DNA from: Candidatus Caenarcanales bacterium
GTDB lineage: Bacteria; Cyanobacteriota; Vampirovibrionia; LMEP-6097
Direction: 5' to 3'
Assembly: GCA_021299565.1 (NCBI GenBank)
Contig: JAJTHA010000205.1
Coordinates: 1-9,794, forward strand
DNA length: 9,794 nt
Part shown: piece by piece, positions 6,166 through 9,794 of the stretch
Layout of the letters: the number at the start of each line of letters is the position of its first letter
How positions within the stretch are numbered: position 1 is the stretch's first letter
Made by a program: the position numbers and the translations under genes
Notes under the pieces: model-generated
Told to the model about the DNA's origin: nothing
Databases searched by the model: none
The model's input: the letters and a program-made list of their open reading frames with translations, nothing else

Positions 6166-6879
6166 ATGTCAATACTATATTTAGTCGCAAGCCCTATTGG
6201 CAACCTCGAGGATATAAGCTTTAGAGCGCTAAAAACCTTGGAATCAGTGCCAGTAATATTTTGCGAGGATACAAGAGTCAGTCAAAAACTATTAAACCAT
6301 TATCAGATAAAAGATAAGCGCTTAATTAGTTTCAATCAAGAAAACGAGCGCAAAAGAGAAAGAGAAATTTTAGCTCTTCTCGATGAAGGCAATGATCTTG
6401 CGATTTTGAGCGATGCTGGTACTCCACTCATTAGTGATCCTGGCGCTTCTATAGTAAAAGCTATTTATCAAAGTGCTCACCAATTAATTTCAATACCTGG
6501 GGCTTCAGCTTTGACAGTCGCACTTAGTCTTTGTCCTTTTGACACAAGCCGCTTTACCTATGAAGGATTCTTGCCGCATGGTCCTAAACAAAGACGAAGA
6601 ATCTTAAAAAAATTGATCAATGAAGAGAGAGCAATTGTTATTTTTGAAAGCCCACACAGAATAATAAAAACATTAATCGATATAGAAAACATTTTACCGG
6701 AAAGAGAAATTTTTCTAGCTAGAGAACTAAGCAAAAAATTTGAAAGCAAATACTACGGCTCTGCTCACACAGTAAGAGAAAGACTTATAGAAGAATTTCC
6801 AAAAGATATTTTGGGAGAGATAGTTTTGCTTATCGGTCCAAAGCCTTGTACTGAAGGCAATATTGATCCCACAGATTAG
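6166..6879 (+). CDS. rsmI: 16S rRNA (cytidine-1402-2'-O)-methyltransferase
   Basis: RsmI uses S-adenosylmethionine to 2'-O-methylate C1402 in the 16S rRNA decoding centre, supporting accurate initiation. The 237-residue protein shows the tetrapyrrole-methylase-type fold motifs of the family: VASPIGNLEDIS (7-18), FCEDTRVSQKLL (32-43), ILSDAGTPLISDPG (80-93), PGASALTVAL (111-120), GFLP (134-137), IFESPHRI (159-166), ARELSKKFE (185-193) and GEIVLLI (217-223). It ends soon after the catalytic domain and lacks the extra helical C-terminal domain of the roughly 286-residue E. coli protein; short forms are known. No clear Shine-Dalgarno precedes ATG 6166, but the conserved N-terminal strand supports this start. 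Its last 50 bases overlap the end of the convergent unknown gene. Confidence 0.95.
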   Translation: MSILYLVASPIGNLEDISFRALKTLESVPVIFCEDTRVSQKLLNHYQIKDKRLISFNQENERKREREILALLDEGNDLAILSDAGTPLISDPGASIVKAIYQSAHQLISIPGASALTVALSLCPFDTSRFTYEGFLPHGPKQRRRILKKLINEERAIVIFESPHRIIKTLIDIENILPEREIFLARELSKKFESKYYGSAHTVRERLIEEFPKDILGEIVLLIGPKPCTEGNIDPTD

Positions 6880-8443
6880 AACCGCTATCAGCATCTTTAG
6901 ACAAAATTTCTTTTAACTTAGCCAAAAAGCTTTGGACAAGAGATTTGTCCAAAGATTCAAGTTTAAGTTCTATTTGAGCGATTGCTTTTAAGCGAGCTAA
7001 ATTAAAGCTATTAGTTTTTAAGCTATAAAAATCTGCTCTTGCGTTAGCTGCTTGATGAGCCAAATAAATCAACTCTAAATTTGCTTGAAGCTCAGGTACC
7101 AATTCAACATTTGATTTTTCTTTATCAGAAAGCTGCAAATAAAAAACTATGGATTGCATAATTTCTTTTGTGCTCAAAAGATACTTGCGACTTGCAATAG
7201 TCACATACTGCTTGTACACAAAACGCAAAACAAATTGCAGTAATTCAAAACTATATTTTTTCCAATCTTGAGCAGCTTCAATAAAACAAAGCCTTTCAGC
7301 AAGAGGTTTATCGCTGTTATCGGGAGCAAGCAAAAATACATGAGGATCATCAACTAAGTGCTCATTTGCTTTAGTTAATTTATCAAAACCTAGATAGTTC
7401 CATGGCAAATGTAAATCAGCATGCTTAAACCATTGCTGTTTCAAAACTTCATGCATACTATTGATACCCTGAAAACGTCCGGTGCTAGCGTTTTCTTGGA
7501 CCAAAGAAGACCAAGAACCTGCTTCAGCATTTAATAAAGCCTCTGGCACCAAATCATAATTTGATCCTAACAAAGCGAATATAACTCTTGTTGCTTGCCC
7601 AATAGAACAACTAATTGTTTCTTCTTCTGTAAAATCATTTGTATCAAAGACTTTGAATGACTTCAAAGAATCGATCATATTCTGATTAATTTTAAGAGAG
7701 TTTTTTTCAGACAGGTCTTTATAAGAGCTTGGCGCAAGACATAGTAAAACCCATCTATCTTCCAGTTTGACTTTGTAAATCGGATAATCTAAATTTTGAA
7801 TTTTACTTTCAGCTAACTTGACCTCATCTATATTTTTGCCAAATTTATCTAGTAAATAAATTTTGGTTTTACTTTCTTTACAAACTGGAAGTTGCCAAGT
7901 TGTGTAACGATTTACTCTATAAGCTCTTAAAGCATTCGCTGGTAACAAAAATACCATTGGATCATAGCCACCACAATCAGCAGCCTTACAAACATCATCC
8001 AAAATCAAATTACTGATTGAGCCATAGGGCGTATAAAAATGATCTATATTTTGTCTAAAGGATTTTTTATAGGCATCAATTTGAGCTTTTGCTTCGATAT
8101 AAGCTAAAGAATAATTACCTAAAACTCTTAAACCTGCTATCTGACTAACACTAAGATGTCCAAAACGATTGATCATCAAACCATCTTCTGCTGATGCTTT
8201 GGCTTCAGGAAAAGTTACCAGAAAATTGTTGTTATTAATAGAATTTGTTTTGCATACTGCTTTGGTTTCAAACTTAACTGTTTTGCCTGATTCAATAATT
8301 CTCAAAGCTTGCTTATAAATCTCTTTCACGCCAGGAAAATCAAGAATCAAATCACCATTTGGCTCAAAATCTGGAGGTGCTTGTCTAGAAAGTTCGCCAA
8401 CTCCAGAAAATTGATTTAATTGTTCTTTTGTATAAAAATCCAC
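6830..8443 (-). CDS. Uncharacterised 537-residue protein downstream of DUF692-DUF2063 genes
   Basis: I do not recognise this protein. It has no signal peptide and no clear membrane helix, so it is probably cytosolic. The first 350 residues are mixed alpha/beta, with local motifs DVCKAADCGGYDP (151-162), ALRAYRVNRYTTWQLPVC (171-188), AGSWSSLVQ (308-316) and HADLHLPWNYLGFDKL (341-356). Residues about 390-515 look all-helical. Eight Cys are scattered (64, 152, 157, 188, 235, 279, 386, 529), and only C152/C157 are close together. The start is GTG 8443: an in-frame stop (TAG, 8461-8459) lies just upstream and no ATG precedes residue 90. It follows the DUF2063-like gene by 28 bases, so it is likely in the same operon and may act in the same pathway as an extra modification, binding or transport-coupling factor. 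That is guilt by association only. Confidence 0.85.
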   Translation of the reverse strand: MDFYTKEQLNQFSGVGELSRQAPPDFEPNGDLILDFPGVKEIYKQALRIIESGKTVKFETKAVCKTNSINNNNFLVTFPEAKASAEDGLMINRFGHLSVSQIAGLRVLGNYSLAYIEAKAQIDAYKKSFRQNIDHFYTPYGSISNLILDDVCKAADCGGYDPMVFLLPANALRAYRVNRYTTWQLPVCKESKTKIYLLDKFGKNIDEVKLAESKIQNLDYPIYKVKLEDRWVLLCLAPSSYKDLSEKNSLKINQNMIDSLKSFKVFDTNDFTEEETISCSIGQATRVIFALLGSNYDLVPEALLNAEAGSWSSLVQENASTGRFQGINSMHEVLKQQWFKHADLHLPWNYLGFDKLTKANEHLVDDPHVFLLAPDNSDKPLAERLCFIEAAQDWKKYSFELLQFVLRFVYKQYVTIASRKYLLSTKEIMQSIVFYLQLSDKEKSNVELVPELQANLELIYLAHQAANARADFYSLKTNSFNLARLKAIAQIELKLESLDKSLVQSFLAKLKEILSKDADSGSNLWDQYCLQYKALDR

Positions 8444-8453
8444 GGCCCCGGCC

Positions 8454-8480
8454 CTAAACTAACACCTGGACCTAGTTTAG
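8454..8480 (-). repeat. 27-base dyad with adjoining GC-rich patch between DUF2063-like and unknown genes
   Basis: CTAAACTA (8454-8461) and TAGTTTAG (8473-8480) are exact inverted repeats centred on 8467, where a CCTGG core (8465-8469) shares the same axis; the three bases between arm and core do not pair. It contains the stop codon of the DUF2063-like gene (8474-8472). Directly downstream on the minus strand is GGGCCGGGGCC (8454-8444), an unusually GC-rich run in AT-rich DNA, abutting the GTG start at 8443. There is no U-run, so it is not a standard terminator. It could be an operator, an RNA hairpin that controls initiation at the GTG, or an mRNA-processing site. Confidence 0.55.
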
Positions 8481-9185
8481 CAAAACTTTTAGATTTTTCA
8501 AGCTTAGAATTAATTCATCAAAAGACTTTTGATCTAAGTCCGGAAATTTTTCTAGAACTAATTTACTAAGTTTCGTTATCTCCATCTCTTGGGACAAATT
8601 TAGCAAAATCAAATCAAGCGCTTGAGTTACGAGTATAGTCTTTGCTAAAAATGTCTCAGGCTCTCTATAAACAAAAAGTTTCTCTGTCTCAATTTCTATA
8701 TCAACATCGACAATGGTCTCCAAATCTACTTTTATCAATTCAATAACTTTACTAATTGGAAATTGTAAATCAAGAAATTTACAGTGAGGATTAAAACCAT
8801 TTTTCATTAGTGCAAGATCAGGAAAATTCTGCACTTGCAAAATAGATAATTCATAATAAGCGAGCTCTGAAAGATAATTAGGCAGAGGGTTTGGCAGTAA
8901 ATCCTTATAGTTCGAAATAAAAATTGGTAATTCATTTAGCAAATCACTATAAATTGGAGAGCTTGAGGGAAGTTCTTCCAAATAGCTTTTGACTAAATCG
9001 TATACATCAAAATGTCTTCGAACAATCGTACAAGTATAAGGATAAATTTTTTCGATTAAAGCTTGGGCATTGTTAATGATCAGACTTTTATAAATCAATA
9101 AATCTTCTTGCAATGCTTCACTTAAGGAGCTGTTTTTGCCTCGCATGAAATTTAGTATTTCGTTTTGTGTTTTATGCAAGTTCAT
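8472..9185 (-). CDS. DUF2063-like (BufC/HvfC-type) partner of DUF692 enzyme
   Basis: The 237-residue protein follows the DUF2063 plan. An N-terminal helix opens with KTQNEILNFM. Next come LLIYKSLIINNAQALIEKIYPYT (29-51) and RHFDVYDLVKSYLEELPSSSPIYSDLLNELPIFIS (57-91), matching the family pattern 'iYr....l..al...yP....l.....F..l...yl...ps.sp.l...l..f..fl'. LPNYLSELAYYELSILQVQ (102-120) matches the 'yLaeLA.lE' segment. The C-terminal half is a more variable beta/helix domain. In MbnC/BufC systems this protein binds the DUF692 enzyme and helps present the precursor peptide leader. Its ATG lies inside the end of the DUF692 gene (14-base overlap), strongly suggesting coupled 1:1 expression. Identity is moderately divergent, and whether the substrate is a bufferin is not shown by this gene alone. 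Confidence 0.78.
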   Translation of the reverse strand: MNLHKTQNEILNFMRGKNSSLSEALQEDLLIYKSLIINNAQALIEKIYPYTCTIVRRHFDVYDLVKSYLEELPSSSPIYSDLLNELPIFISNYKDLLPNPLPNYLSELAYYELSILQVQNFPDLALMKNGFNPHCKFLDLQFPISKVIELIKVDLETIVDVDIEIETEKLFVYREPETFLAKTILVTQALDLILLNLSQEMEITKLSKLVLEKFPDLDQKSFDELILSLKNLKVLLN

Positions 9186-9794
9186 AATTCATCGTATTTA
9201 AAATCTCTAATTCTTCTAGAAGCTCATCGAAATCAGGAAAATTAGAGTCTCTTTCTAGCAAGATTGCCTTTGGCTTAGCCAAACGCAAAAGCTCTTGCAA
9301 AATATTCAAAACATCTTCGCTAATTTTATCTCCATGCGTATCAAGAATGGCAAGAGATTTTGATGATAATTTCGCTTTATAGTTTTTCAAATGACCTGCT
9401 ATATGTACTTGCACTAAGCGAGAGAGATCTATCTGATACAAAAATTCTTTTGGCGAGTATGACTGATGATTAGCTGAATTTACGTAAATATTATTAACAT
9501 CAAGCAAAAGCCCACAATCTGCTTTATACAAAATCTGATTAATAAAATCAGCTTCAGACAATTCAGGTTCACTAACTAAAGAATAATAACTTGGATTCTC
9601 GATCAAAAATGGAATTTGAAACTGATCTTGTAAAAATTTGATATTGTCACAGACTATGTCAACTGCTTCTTTTGTCCGTGGTATCGGTATAAGGTCTTGT
9701 AGATAGTAACCTTGTATTCTCGTGCAGGACAAGTGATCAGAAAACCAAGGCGCTTTGATTTTTTGAAACAGTTTTTTAAAATGACTAATTAAAA
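9172..9794 (-). CDS. DUF692 (MbnB/BufB/TglH-type) multinuclear iron enzyme, 5' end beyond window
   Basis: The frame is open to the right edge, so the start lies outside; a TTG at 9732 is an internal Leu codon. The 206 visible residues carry the DUF692 hallmarks: WFSDHLS (16-22, His20), DLIPIPRTKEAVDIV (33-47), FLIENPSYY (62-70, Glu65), CGLLLDVNNIYVN (93-105, Asp98 and Asn100/101), VQVHIAGH (127-134, His130 and His134), ILDTHGD (149-155, Asp151 and His153) and ILLERDSNFP (177-186, Glu180). These are the expected positions of the iron ligands in the TIM-barrel enzymes that oxidise Cys residues of ribosomal peptides (methanobactin, bufferins, TglHI and ChrHI products). The metal site appears complete as far as visible. 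About 70 N-terminal residues are probably missing. It overlaps the DUF2063-like gene, its usual partner. The substrate gene, typically just upstream, would be past 9794. Confidence 0.92.
   Translation of the reverse strand, partial: LISHFKKLFQKIKAPWFSDHLSCTRIQGYYLQDLIPIPRTKEAVDIVCDNIKFLQDQFQIPFLIENPSYYSLVSEPELSEADFINQILYKADCGLLLDVNNIYVNSANHQSYSPKEFLYQIDLSRLVQVHIAGHLKNYKAKLSSKSLAILDTHGDKISEDVLNILQELLRLAKPKAILLERDSNFPDFDELLEELEILNTMNYELA

Noticed and set aside
8444..8480. Programmed frameshift joining the DUF2063-like and unknown genes
   Set aside because: Stops occur in the relevant frames within the gap (TAG at 8474-8472 and TAG at 8461-8459), and no slippery heptamer is seen; separate initiation at GTG 8443 is simpler.
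9730..9732. TTG at 9732 as the start of the DUF692 gene
   Set aside because: The frame continues to the window edge and includes the conserved WFSDHL motif with a metal-ligand His, so this TTG is an internal Leu codon.

Overview
The window is AT-rich bacterial chromosome using the standard code, densely packed with genes in tight or overlapping operons. No mobile elements, tRNA, rRNA or CRISPR arrays are visible. The gene mix suggests a Gram-negative-type envelope: a Bat/MoxR-type von Willebrand operon whose last gene carries an internal signal-peptide-like segment and TPRs. AroC, however, is of the 'GYGRGGRMKIEKD' kind common in Gram-positives, Thermus and several deep lineages, not the enterobacterial kind. 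I cannot name the phylum. A low-GC non-proteobacterial lineage, such as a non-photosynthetic cyanobacterial relative or a candidate phylum, fits at least as well as a proteobacterium, but this is inference.

Region 1 (1-3405, + strand) is the distal part of a Bat operon: the C-terminal end of a DUF58 protein, a DUF4381-like single-pass membrane protein, a BatA-like vWA protein, and a BatB-BatC fusion (vWA, then a signal-peptide-like segment, TPRs and a K/N/Q-rich tail). Junctions overlap or are a few bases long, so the proteins are probably made together as one envelope complex. No BatD follows.

Region 2 (3407-6017, - strand) reads rpsR (S18), rpmB (L28), an unrecognised HTH/acidic-linker/basic-tail protein, then aroC (chorismate synthase). 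Gaps are 5 to 43 bases. The aroC Shine-Dalgarno lies inside the 3' end of the HTH gene, which suggests translational coupling.

Region 3 (6018-6165) is a divergent intergenic region with candidate promoters in both directions and a small dyad. rsmI (16S rRNA C1402 2'-O-methyltransferase) follows on the + strand.

Region 4 (6830-9794, - strand) starts off the right edge with a DUF692 (MbnB/BufB-type multinuclear iron enzyme) gene. It overlaps a DUF2063-like (BufC-type partner) gene, followed 28 bases later by a 537-residue protein I do not recognise. The DUF692-DUF2063 pair is the maturation core of methanobactin/bufferin-type copper-binding RiPP pathways. A precursor peptide gene, if present, should be upstream, beyond base 9794. 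The third protein and the GC-rich hairpin element in front of it are the best candidates for something undescribed here.
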